Source of the DNA: Ramlibacter sp.
GTDB lineage: Bacteria > Pseudomonadota > Gammaproteobacteria > Burkholderiales > Burkholderiaceae_C
Length of the DNA stretch: 41,869 bases
NCBI RefSeq assembly: GCF_028292805.1
Contig: NZ_JAQGLS010000068.1
Coordinates: 1-41,869, forward strand
Direction: 5' to 3'
In this document: positions 26,683-36,089 of the stretch, piece after piece
Position numbering within the stretch: the stretch's first letter is position 1
Layout of the letters: the number at the start of each line of letters is the position of its first letter
Made by a program: the position numbers and the translations under genes
Notes under the pieces: model-generated
What the model was told of the DNA's origin: nothing
The model's input: only the letters and a program-made list of their open reading frames with translations
The model's database searches: none

Positions 26683-27633
26683 ATGATTGAAGTGAAAGTC
26701 CTGCGCAAGCAGCAGGAAGCCGCCGGCATCGCCAGCTTCGAACTCGCCCGCGCCGACGGCGCCGCCCTGCCCGGCTTCAGCGCCGGCTCGCACATCGACG
26801 TGCAGGTGCCGGGCGGGCTGACCCGCCAGTACTCGCTGTGCAACGACGCCGGCGAGCAGCACCGCTACCGCATCGCCGTGCTGCGCGACCCCGCCTCGCG
26901 CGGCGGCTCGGTCGCCATGCACGACGCGATCAAGGAAGGCGACACCCTCCAGATCAGCGAGCCGCGCAATCACTTTCCGCTGGTGCACGCCAAGCGCACG
27001 CTGCTGTTTGCCGGCGGCATCGGGGTGACGCCGCTGCTGTGCATGGCGCAGCGGCTGGCCGCCATCGGCGCCGACTTCACCATGCACTACTCGTCCCGCT
27101 CGGAAGACCGCACCGCCTTCCGCCAGGAGATCGCCGCCTCGGCCTTCGCCCAGCGGGTGCAGTTCCACCACGACGATGGCGACGCTGGTCAGAAGCTCGA
27201 CCTGCGCGCGGCGATCGGCCAGCCCGACCCCGGCACCCACCTGTACGTGTGCGGCCCCACCGGCTACATCGACTTCGTCGTCAAGACCGCCAAGGACCTC
27301 GGCTGGGCCGGCGAGAACGTCCACCTCGAATACTTCGGTGCCGCGGCGCAGGACACCGGCGGCGACCGCGCGTTCCGGGTCAAGGTGGCCAGCAGCGGCC
27401 AGCTGGTCGAAGTCGGGGCCAAGGAGACGGTGGTGCAGGCGCTGGAAAAGCACGGCGTGACCATCCTCGTGTCCTGCGAACAAGGCGTCTGCGGCACCTG
27501 CATCACGCGCGTGCTGGACGGCGAGTGCGACCACCGCGACCTGTACTTCACCGACGACGAAAAGGCCAAGAACGACCAGTTCACGCCTTGCTGCTCGCGC
27601 GCCAGGAGCGACGTGCTGGTGCTGGACCTCTGA
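26683..27633 (+). CDS. vanB: Vanillate O-demethylase reductase subunit
   Basis: The 316-residue product is a phthalate-dioxygenase-reductase-type protein with an FMN-binding front (RQYSL at about 48-52), an NAD domain (FAGGIGVTPLLCMAQ and VCGPTGYIDFV) and a C-terminal plant-type 2Fe-2S ferredoxin domain (Cys265, Cys270, Cys273 and Cys303). It passes electrons from NADH to VanA. It starts 9 bp after vanA, so they form an operon. Confidence 0.93.
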   Translation: MIEVKVLRKQQEAAGIASFELARADGAALPGFSAGSHIDVQVPGGLTRQYSLCNDAGEQHRYRIAVLRDPASRGGSVAMHDAIKEGDTLQISEPRNHFPLVHAKRTLLFAGGIGVTPLLCMAQRLAAIGADFTMHYSSRSEDRTAFRQEIAASAFAQRVQFHHDDGDAGQKLDLRAAIGQPDPGTHLYVCGPTGYIDFVVKTAKDLGWAGENVHLEYFGAAAQDTGGDRAFRVKVASSGQLVEVGAKETVVQALEKHGVTILVSCEQGVCGTCITRVLDGECDHRDLYFTDDEKAKNDQFTPCCSRARSDVLVLDL

Positions 27634-27642
27634 GACCGACCT

Positions 27643-27722
27643 TGTCATTGCGGGCTCGAGCCGCAATCCAGTCCGGCGCCCGATCGAGCGCCGCCTGGAT
27701 CCCGGGTCAAGCCCGGGATCAC
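27643..27722. repeat. Dispersed palindromic repeat, copy 1
   Basis: About 80 bp after vanB begins TGTCATTGCGG and contains TTGC...GCAA and a perfect 9-bp stem GATCCCGGG/CCCGGGATC with a 5-nt loop. A related copy lies at 39188-39267 in the same order of blocks. It may double as the vanB transcript end. Confidence 0.65.
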
Positions 27723-27778
27723 AGCCATGCGGCCACGCATAAACTATTCCCTTCCCGCCAGACCCGAGGACCAACAAC

Positions 27779-28891
27779 ATGATGCAACTCCCCGCCCGCT
27801 ACGACCACGTCGGCAGCTTCCTGCGCCCCCAATCCCTGCTGCAGGCGCGTGCCCAGAAGGCGCGCGGCGAGATCACGCCCGAGCAGCTGCGCACGGTGGA
27901 AGACCAGGCGATCACCGAGATCGTGAAGTTCCAGCAGGACGTCGGCCTCAAGAGCATCACCGACGGCGAGTTCCGCCGCACCTACTTCCACATCGACTTC
28001 CTCGAGCAGCTCGGCGGCGTCAAGACCGACATCCCGGTCACCATCCGCAAGCCTGACGGCACCGAGGAACTGGCGCCTCCGGTGATCCGCGTGATCGACA
28101 AGGTGACCCACGCCAAGGACATCCAGAAAGCCGATTTCGAGCACCTCAAGTCGCAGGTGGCAGCCGGCTTCACGCCCAAGGTCACGATCCCGTCGCCGAC
28201 CATGCTGCACTTTCGCGGCGGTCGCGCCGGCATCAGCAAGGACGCCTACCCGGAGCTGGACCCGGCCTTCTACGACGACGTGGCCAAGGCCTATGGTGAC
28301 GAGCTGCGCTCCCTGTTCGAAGCTGGTTGCCGCTACGTCCAGATGGACGACACCAACCTGGCCTACCTGTGCGACGAGAAGATGCGCGAAGCGGCCCGCC
28401 AGCGCGGCGACGACCCCAACGAGCTGCCGCACCGCTACGCCACCTTCATCAACAAGGTGGTGGCGCAAAAGCCCGCCGGCATGCTGCTGGGCATGCACCT
28501 GTGCCGCGGCAACTTCAAGAGCACCCACGCCGCGGCCGGCAACTACGAGCCTGTGGCCGAGGCGCTGCTCAAGGAAATGGACATCGACGCCTACTTCATG
28601 GAGTACGACGATGCCCGCTCCGGCGACTTCCGCCCGCTGCGCTTCCTGCCCAAGGGCAAGACCGTGGTGCTGGGCCTGGTGACCACCAAGTTCGGCCAGC
28701 TGGAAGACAAGGACGCGCTGAAGCGCCGCATCGACGAGGCTGCCAGGTTCGCGCCGATGGAGCAGCTGGCCTTGTCGCCGCAGTGCGGCTTTTCCAGCAC
28801 CGTGCACGGCAACAACATCGCCGTCGAAGACCAGCGCAGCAAGCTGCGGCTGGTGATCGAAACCGCCCAGGAAGTCTGGGGCGACAAGTAA
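27779..28891 (+). CDS. MetE-like cobalamin-independent methyltransferase (C-terminal domain type)
   Basis: The 370-residue product matches the catalytic half of cobalamin-independent methionine synthase (MetE/YxjG-like). It lacks the N-terminal half of full MetE (about 750 residues). YDHVGSFLRP at the start, ITDGEFRR (about 60-67), the MHLCRGN zinc segment (His and Cys) and the late LSPQCGFSS cysteine are all present, so the zinc site is probably intact. Related proteins transfer methyl groups to a thiol such as homocysteine. It follows vanAB by 145 bp on the same strand with a palindromic repeat between. A link to one-carbon units from demethylation is possible but unproven. Confidence 0.85.
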   Translation: MMQLPARYDHVGSFLRPQSLLQARAQKARGEITPEQLRTVEDQAITEIVKFQQDVGLKSITDGEFRRTYFHIDFLEQLGGVKTDIPVTIRKPDGTEELAPPVIRVIDKVTHAKDIQKADFEHLKSQVAAGFTPKVTIPSPTMLHFRGGRAGISKDAYPELDPAFYDDVAKAYGDELRSLFEAGCRYVQMDDTNLAYLCDEKMREAARQRGDDPNELPHRYATFINKVVAQKPAGMLLGMHLCRGNFKSTHAAAGNYEPVAEALLKEMDIDAYFMEYDDARSGDFRPLRFLPKGKTVVLGLVTTKFGQLEDKDALKRRIDEAARFAPMEQLALSPQCGFSSTVHGNNIAVEDQRSKLRLVIETAQEVWGDK

Positions 28892-28966
28892 CGGCAGCGG
28901 CGGGAAGGGACTCAACGGGGCAGGCCAGTCGCGCCGCCCAGGTGCGAACCTTTGTCGTATGCACCA

Positions 28967-30368
<1,402 letters not shown>

Positions 30369-30375
30369 GTTTTTG

Positions 30376-30399
30376 GCTCAGGCAAAACCTGAGCTTTTT
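30376..30399 (+). terminator. First of two tandem terminators after gdhA
   Basis: GCTCAGG (30376-30382) and CCTGAGC (30388-30394) make a perfect 7-bp stem with a CAAAA loop, then TTTTT (30395-30399). It begins 8 bp after the gdhA stop codon. Confidence 0.8.
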
Positions 30400-30400
30400 G

Positions 30401-30425
30401 GCTCAGGGCAAAACCTGAGCTTTTT
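30401..30425 (+). terminator. Second tandem terminator after gdhA
   Basis: A copy of the first: GCTCAGG (30401-30407), GCAAAA loop, CCTGAGC (30414-30420), then TTTTT. The CCTGAG word also occurs at 30364, so the element seems to have grown by duplication of a unit of about 25 bp. Confidence 0.8.
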
Positions 30426-30481
30426 CGCGGCGAACTGAGAGCGCCCGGGAATCGCGGCCGTTTCCAAGTGAATAATGCGGC

Positions 30482-31537
30482 ATGGCAGCAGTGTTGTTGA
30501 TCGAGGATGACGACGCCCAGCGGTTCGTCGCAAGTTTCGCCCTGAAAAAGGCGGGCCACGCCGTGGAGGAAGCCTCCGACGGGCCGCAAGGTGTGGCCAA
30601 GGCCCGCGCGAGCCGGCCGGAGGTGATCGTCTGCGACGTGATGATGCCCGGCATGACGGGCTACGAAGTCGTGGCCACGCTGCGCGCCGACCCGCACCTG
30701 GCGACGGTGCCGATGATCCTGCTGACGGCGATGTCCGACCGCAAGCACATGCGCCAGGGCATGTCGGCCGGCGCCGACGACTACCTGACCAAGCCCTACC
30801 GACCTGACGAGCTGTGCGAGTCCATCACCTCGGTGCTGGCGCGCCGCCAGGTGCAGCAGGAGGCCTTCATGAACTCGATGTCGAACGTGGTCGAGGACGC
30901 GCTCGAGCAGCAAAAGGAAAGCCTGGGCAAGCAGTACGAAAGCCGGCTGATCACGGAGATCAACGCCCGCTGGACCCGGCGTGCCAACCAGGACGGCGAC
31001 GTCGTCTACGGCTCGGCCATCGTGCTGATGGCCGACCTGATCGGCTCGCTGCAGGCCGAGCCCAGCGCCGACGTGCCGCAGCTGGTGCGCCAGGTGCAGC
31101 AGTCGGCACGCGACACGCTCTACCTGTTCGGCGCCGCCCACGTCATCCCGTTCGGCACCGAGCTGATGGCCGTGTTCGCCGGCGACGAAGGCACGCTCAC
31201 CACGCCGCCCGAGCTGCGCGCGCTGCGCGCCGCCTTCGCCCTGACCAAGGCCGCGCCCAAGGAGCGCCAGCCGGTGGTGGCGCTGCACGCCGGCCCGGTC
31301 ACCCTGGTGGCCGTGCACGACGAACTGCATGGCGACCAGGGCCACACGCTGGCCCCGGGCGAGTCGATCACCTGCGTCTCGGCCCTGCGCGAGCTGGCCG
31401 GCAGCAGCGGCTGGCGCGTCGGCGCCTCGCAGGCGCTGGCCGATTCGCTCGACAAGCTGATGACGACCGGACGCAAGAGCGTCACGCGGCGCGGCGACCC
31501 CGCCGTCGAGGTGCTGCCGGCGACGGCGCTGGCATGA
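30482..31537 (+). CDS. Response regulator with degenerate nucleotide-cyclase-like output domain
   Basis: The 351-residue product begins with a complete receiver domain: acidic Asp9-Asp10, phospho-acceptor Asp52 (CDVMMPGMTGYEV), Thr82 and Lys104 (LTKPY). A helical linker at about 120-170 (QQQEAF to ESRLITEINARW) is probably a coiled coil. The C-terminal part (about 175-325) has the outline of a class III adenylate/guanylate cyclase: VLMADLIGS with a metal-type Asp185, FGTELMAVF, and VVALHAGPVTLV. The second metal aspartate of active cyclases (normally in a GD-x-F motif) is replaced by Thr-Glu, so it may be inactive or a binding domain. No sensor kinase is nearby. Confidence 0.75.
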   Translation: MAAVLLIEDDDAQRFVASFALKKAGHAVEEASDGPQGVAKARASRPEVIVCDVMMPGMTGYEVVATLRADPHLATVPMILLTAMSDRKHMRQGMSAGADDYLTKPYRPDELCESITSVLARRQVQQEAFMNSMSNVVEDALEQQKESLGKQYESRLITEINARWTRRANQDGDVVYGSAIVLMADLIGSLQAEPSADVPQLVRQVQQSARDTLYLFGAAHVIPFGTELMAVFAGDEGTLTTPPELRALRAAFALTKAAPKERQPVVALHAGPVTLVAVHDELHGDQGHTLAPGESITCVSALRELAGSSGWRVGASQALADSLDKLMTTGRKSVTRRGDPAVEVLPATALA

Positions 31538-31541
31538 GCCC

Positions 31542-32018
31542 TCAGGACCGCCGGCCGCGGTCCTTCGCGTTCTGCGCCTCGCTGTTGGCGCGCGCGGCCT
31601 GCCATTCGGAATCGCTCCAGCTGCGCGGCCCGTAGAAGTTGCCGCCTCGGCCAGCGCCTTGCCGCCGCCCGTCATGATGCTCTGCGCGGTGAGCCTGTCG
31701 CACCGCCCCGGCGCCAGCGCCTCGACCATGTCCTGCACCGCCTGGGCCACCCGGATGTCGACTTCGAAGGTGGCGATCGTGCGGTCCGGAAAGCGGTCGC
31801 GCCATTCGGCCGCGCTTTCGTCGCAGACCGCCCGTGCACCGGCCGCGGCTGGAGACGTCGGCGCCCAGCGCCAGGAAACGCTCGGCCATGGCCCTGCCCA
31901 GGCCGCTGCCGCCGGTGCCGGTGCCGGTGTCCGTGCCGGTGCCGGTGCCGGTGCCTGTGCCTGTGCCTGTGCCGGTGCCGGTGCCGGTGCCGGTGCCCAG
32001 GATGCGCTGGCCTCGCAT
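31542..32018 (-). pseudogene. Decayed short-chain dehydrogenase with (Gly-Thr)n expansion
   Basis: From the ATG at 32018 the frame reads MRGQRIL, then about 14 Gly-Thr pairs, then GGSGLGRAMAERFLALGADV. That is the first Rossmann strand and helix of an SDR, with the TGGGSG loop swollen by the microsatellite. The same frame ends in NFYGPRSWSDSEWQAARANSEAQ, which looks like the SDR C-terminus of dienoyl-CoA-reductase-like members. The middle is only readable after frame changes (AQAVQDMVEAL in another frame) and is far too short for a 270-residue enzyme; the active-site Tyr-x3-Lys is gone. So there is internal deletion plus frameshift. Confidence 0.6.
31914..31997. repeat. Hexanucleotide microsatellite, 14 units of GGTGCC
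   Basis: Fourteen 6-bp units run from 31914 to 31997. Nine are exact GGTGCC; the others are GGTGTC, CGTGCC and three TGTGCC. On the minus strand every unit codes Gly-Thr (one Asp-Thr), so the tract stays in frame with the SDR start. Such a tract is prone to slippage in steps of six bases. Confidence 0.85.
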
Positions 32019-32128
32019 CAGGTTGGATCGGTGTCTCCTTCTTGCATCCAGGCCGCGCCGCGGCCCCCGCGGGATGCAGGGCTGGCATAGCATTGAGTGC
32101 CAATTCATCAGGAAGCCCGAAAAACACC

Positions 32129-33433
32129 ATGCAGCGAGCCACGCTCAAGATCTGCGCGCGCGCCGCGATCGCCCTCGCCGCCGCCGCTGCCTTCACCGGC
32201 GCCAATGCCCAGCAGGTGCGGCTGCGGCTGGCGGCCAGCCTGTGCAGCAGCATGACGGGCCAGGTGCTCACCAGCCAGCAGGTGCCGCCGCTGTCGTCCA
32301 GCGCGCCGGCCGGCAGCTCGGTCAACGCGGCGCTGGCCGACCGCATGGAGCAGCAGCGTGACAGCTACTTCGCCCGGCTCGATGCGGTGGTACCGTTCAA
32401 GGGCTTGTATGCCACTGGGATGACGGACCAGTCGTTCGCCCCCAACGAGGGCGGCCGCTACAGCTTCGGGCTGGAATGGGAGCTGTACGACCAGGGCCGC
32501 GGCGAGGCACGCCGCACGCTGGAGCGCCTGAAGCTGGAGAGCAAAACCCACTACGTGCAGCTGCTGCGCGACATGGAGCAGCGCCAGCTGCAGGAAAACC
32601 TGCTGGCGGTGGAGCAGATGCGCAACAAGCTGCTGGCGTTGCTGTACCAGCGCGAGGCCGGCGCGATCCGCCCGGTGCTGGAGCGCCGCAAGCAGGAGCT
32701 GGCCGCCGGCCGCGCCACCCGGGGCGACGTCGCCGAAGTCGAATACAAGGCCGAACGGGCCGCGCTGCGGGCCCAGCACTACACCGGGCTGGGCGACGTG
32801 CTGGTCTATCCGCAGGCGCAGGAGCTGATCAACCAGATCGAGGACGTGCAACTGCAGCCGGACGCCGAACTGCTGGAGCGCGCCGTGGCCCGCTCGGCCG
32901 ACTTTCGGCTGCAGCAGCTGCTGGCCGAGCGCAACCGCTTCCTGCCCTCGGTCAAGGACAACACCTCGGTGCGTCTCTACGTCGAACGCTCCAAGGATTT
33001 CGAACGCGGCCCGTACACCGTGGCCGGCGTGCGGCTGCGGGTGCCGATCGGCAACGACGAGGTGCGCGACGCCGTCGCCGCCGCCAGCCAGGGGATGTTC
33101 CAGGACCAGCAGGATTCGATCCGCGCGGCGCTGGCGCAAAAGCTGGCGCTGCTGTCGGAGCGGCTGCGCCTGAAGCAAAACGACATGCGGCTGCTGCAGG
33201 CGGAGAACCGCATGGTGCGGCAAAAGGCGGAGCTGGCCTGCTACCGTCTGGACCACCCGATCTCCAGCCTGCCCGACTCCGACCGCGACGTCGAGGAGCT
33301 GACCTTGCGGCTGCACGAGCTGCAGCGCGAGATCCTGACGGCGCGGCTGGAGGTGCTGGACGTGCTGACGCAGGTCAGCGCGCTGGTGAAGCCGCGCCAG
33401 CCGCAGGAGCTGTATTCGCTGCGCGCCCATTGA
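32129..33433 (+). CDS. TolC-like outer-membrane efflux/export protein
   Basis: The 434-residue product has a signal peptide (start MQRATLKICARAAIALAAAA, cleavage near Asn-Ala-Gln at about 27) and a largely helical body rich in Gln, Arg and Leu with heptad-like stretches. The DAVVPFKGLYATGMTDQSF and YSFGLEWELYDQGRGEARRTLERLKLES segments are like the strand-then-long-helix pattern of TolC-family proteins, and the GPYTVAGVRLRVPIG strand recurs in the second half. The start at 32129 is chosen over an in-frame one 87 bp upstream for the signal peptide. It is the likely outer-membrane outlet of the neighbouring polysaccharide synthase. Its 3' end overlaps the convergent glycosyltransferase gene by 59 bp. 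Confidence 0.7.
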   Translation: MQRATLKICARAAIALAAAAAFTGANAQQVRLRLAASLCSSMTGQVLTSQQVPPLSSSAPAGSSVNAALADRMEQQRDSYFARLDAVVPFKGLYATGMTDQSFAPNEGGRYSFGLEWELYDQGRGEARRTLERLKLESKTHYVQLLRDMEQRQLQENLLAVEQMRNKLLALLYQREAGAIRPVLERRKQELAAGRATRGDVAEVEYKAERAALRAQHYTGLGDVLVYPQAQELINQIEDVQLQPDAELLERAVARSADFRLQQLLAERNRFLPSVKDNTSVRLYVERSKDFERGPYTVAGVRLRVPIGNDEVRDAVAAASQGMFQDQQDSIRAALAQKLALLSERLRLKQNDMRLLQAENRMVRQKAELACYRLDHPISSLPDSDRDVEELTLRLHELQREILTARLEVLDVLTQVSALVKPRQPQELYSLRAH

Positions 33434-36089
33434 CCAGGTTGCCGGGCCCGTCCGGCGGCGCCCAGCGCGCGTTGCGCGGCGTGATGTAGACCTGCGGCCA
33501 GGGGTGCTGCGGCGGCAGCGCGAAGCGCACCTCGTCCACCCGGTTGTGGTGGGCGTAGCCGCCGTGGAAGTTGATGTCCACCGCGCTGTCGATGTTGCGC
33601 AGCTGGTTGTGCGAGGCGCTCCACTGCAGCGCGATGTGGCGGATGCCGCGCACCGTGCAGCCTTCCACCATGCCGCGGTGGCTGCGCGCGATGCGCAGGT
33701 AGCCGCTGCCGCCCTCGCCCTTGTTCCAGGCGCCGTCGATCAGGCAATTGCGCACCAGGAAACCGTGGCTTTGCTCGATGTTCAGCGGGTGCCGGCCGGC
33801 CGCTCGGATCGCCACGCCGTCCACCACCGCGTCTTGCGTCCACATCAGCGAGATCGCGTCCACCGCGAAGTCCGGCTCCAGGTTTTCGTAGCGGTGCGCC
33901 ACCGAGCCGATGGCGCGCTCGCCGGCGCGCTGCTCGATGCTGAAATCGGCCAGGCGCACGCCGCGCACCGGCCGCACCTGCATCACCTGCGTGGTGCCGG
34001 TGTCCAAGGCGGTGCCGACGGGTTCGGCCAGCCTGACGACGTCGCCGGCGGCGCCTGCCACGCGCACCAGCGCTTGCCGCAGGTACGGATACTCGCGCCG
34101 CCACTGCTCGCTGCCCAGGGCCCGGAACAGCTTCTCGTCGTTCGGCTGGCGCAGCCACAGCAAATCACCGGCCGCCGGCTGCTGGCCGCCTGACAACTGC
34201 AATTGCGCCTCCTGCTCGCCGGCCGGGCGCGCCAGCGAGCCCAGCCGCGGGCCGGGCGCGCCTTCGATGCGGAACACGGCCGGTTCCGGCTTGCGCAGCC
34301 ACGAGACGATGCGCGTGCGGTCGGCGCCGGCGCCGGTGATGCTGACGTCGTCGCGGCGGATCACCAGTGGCCGGTGAAAGTCCAGCTGGCCGGCCGGCAG
34401 CCGCAGGCGGACGGGGCCCGGCGGCGCCGATTCGATCAATGCCTGCAACGCGGCTGCGTCGTCGCGGCCGTCGTCGGCACGCACGTCGGCCAACGCCGCG
34501 AGCGGCGCCGGCGCGGCATTTGCAGCGGCCAGCATGGCGGCGGCCGCTGCATGCGCGTGGCGCTGCGCCGCGAACAACTCGGTGCCGGGCAGCCGCAGCG
34601 CACTGTGCCCGAGCAGGATCACCAGCGCGAAGGCGACGTACGCCACCAGCATGCGGCCGGTGGGCACCAGCCGGCGTGGCCAGCCGCCGCTCGCCGCGAC
34701 GCGCTGGTTGGCCTTGCCCTTGCTCCAGTTCTGGTCGGCCAGGTGGTGCCAGGCGCGGATCTTGACCAGCGAACCGACCCACTGCGTGTACAGCATGATG
34801 GGAATGGTCCGCAGCGTCACCGGGTGCCCATGCCAGGCGATCACCACCAGCTGCACGCTGCGCACCGCCACCGCCCAGGCCACGTAGAGCGGGAGGTACA
34901 GCGCGGACTTGGTGATGGCCAGCACGCTGGCGCCGGCGATGCCGACCAGCGAGGTCCACATCGACAGCCGCTGGTCGAGCAGCACCAGCCAGATGAACCA
35001 GCCGGTGTGGCCCGGCCCGAGCGCCAGCGCGCGCGGGTTGTTGCGCAGGGTGTTGCCGAACCAGCGGTAAGGCAGCGAGATGCTCGCCTGCAGGAAGGAG
35101 GCCTGGCGGCTTTCCAGCGAGACGCAGGTGACGTCCGGCAGGTACAGCATGCTCCAGCCGCTCTTGAGCACGTGGAACCAGGAGCTTTTGTCGTCGCCCA
35201 TCAGGAAGCGAAAGCGCCCGTGCAGCCAGTGCTCGATGGTGTCGTTCTCGATCAGAGCGAGGAAGTCTTCGGCCACCACGATCGAGGTGCGGAACACCGA
35301 GAAACGCCCGGTCAGCGTCAGCACCCTGTGCGACAGGCTGTGCGACTGGAACAGCACCTGCCGCAGCCCGAACTTGAGCCGGAACCAGTCGCGGTACCAG
35401 GCGCCGCCGGCGGGCAGGTAGACCTCTTCGTTGGTCGTCACCGCGCCCAGGTCGCGGTAGGCCATGAAGAACGGCAGCACCCGCCGCAGCGCGCCCGGCT
35501 CCAGCCACGAGTCGCCGTCCATGAACACGGTGACGCTGTCGGCTTCGTGGTCGTAGCGGCGCGCCACCGCGCGCAGGGCGTGGCCCAGGGCAATGCGCTT
35601 GCCCTGGCTTTGCCGCTGGCACACCACCTCCACCTGGCCCAACGCGGCGTGGCCGCGGCAGGCCGCGCCAACCACGGCCTCGTCCTGGTCGCTGCCCAGC
35701 GCCACCACCACGGTCGCCTTGCAAGGCAGCTCGGCCAGGTTGGCCAGCAGCGCCTGCATCGCGGAGGCGCTGACCCACGCCTCTTCCAGGTACGAAGGCA
35801 CGACCACGAAGATGCGGCTCGGCCAGGCGCGGCCGGCGGCGGCCTGTTCGGCGGCGGCGCGCAGCCGTGGGTAATGCCAGCCGGCATACCAGGCGGCGCG
35901 CAGGTAGTGCGTCAGCTGCCAGCCGTAGCGCCAGAGCGCGAACAGGCTGAAGGCGAGGATCACCTGCGCGTGCATGCCGTGCAGCACCCCGCGGCCCCAC
36001 AGCAGGAAAGCCAGGGCCGCGCCGCCGAACAGCAGCAGCGGCGGAATGGCGCTCAGGAGCGCGTGCGCCCTGCCCGTGCCATGGCTCAT
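33375..36089 (-). CDS. Alg8-like glycosyltransferase fused to a beta-helix polysaccharide lyase/epimerase-like domain
   Basis: The 904-residue product starts at 36089, overlapping the upstream gene by ATGA. Two membrane helices (about 13-32, 41-58) precede a family 2 glycosyltransferase domain (about 90-350). It has the DGD metal motif at 191-193, MGDDKSSWF at 298-305 and YRWFGNTLRNNPRAL at 341-355, all close to the mannuronan synthase Alg8. Further membrane helices lie at about 376-393, 397-418 and 480-498. After the last one, residues about 535-885 form a pectate-lyase-3-type right-handed beta-helix (VRADDGRDDAAALQALIE start, then repeated short strands such as NCLIDGAWNKGEGGSGYLRI and DINFHGGYAHHNRVDEV). 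The topology would put this domain in the periplasm. AlgG's DPHD motif is absent, so epimerase, lyase or binding are all possible. Polymer type is unknown. Confidence 0.85.
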   Translation of the reverse strand: MSHGTGRAHALLSAIPPLLLFGGAALAFLLWGRGVLHGMHAQVILAFSLFALWRYGWQLTHYLRAAWYAGWHYPRLRAAAEQAAAGRAWPSRIFVVVPSYLEEAWVSASAMQALLANLAELPCKATVVVALGSDQDEAVVGAACRGHAALGQVEVVCQRQSQGKRIALGHALRAVARRYDHEADSVTVFMDGDSWLEPGALRRVLPFFMAYRDLGAVTTNEEVYLPAGGAWYRDWFRLKFGLRQVLFQSHSLSHRVLTLTGRFSVFRTSIVVAEDFLALIENDTIEHWLHGRFRFLMGDDKSSWFHVLKSGWSMLYLPDVTCVSLESRQASFLQASISLPYRWFGNTLRNNPRALALGPGHTGWFIWLVLLDQRLSMWTSLVGIAGASVLAITKSALYLPLYVAWAVAVRSVQLVVIAWHGHPVTLRTIPIMLYTQWVGSLVKIRAWHHLADQNWSKGKANQRVAASGGWPRRLVPTGRMLVAYVAFALVILLGHSALRLPGTELFAAQRHAHAAAAAMLAAANAAPAPLAALADVRADDGRDDAAALQALIESAPPGPVRLRLPAGQLDFHRPLVIRRDDVSITGAGADRTRIVSWLRKPEPAVFRIEGAPGPRLGSLARPAGEQEAQLQLSGGQQPAAGDLLWLRQPNDEKLFRALGSEQWRREYPYLRQALVRVAGAAGDVVRLAEPVGTALDTGTTQVMQVRPVRGVRLADFSIEQRAGERAIGSVAHRYENLEPDFAVDAISLMWTQDAVVDGVAIRAAGRHPLNIEQSHGFLVRNCLIDGAWNKGEGGSGYLRIARSHRGMVEGCTVRGIRHIALQWSASHNQLRNIDSAVDINFHGGYAHHNRVDEVRFALPPQHPWPQVYITPRNARWAPPDGPGNLVNGRAANTAPAAGAASPAR

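Noticed and set aside
25462-27780. Open frame of about 772 codons on the minus strand opposite vanA and vanB
   Set aside because: It is antisense to two genes with intact cofactor motifs; its text has no family features.
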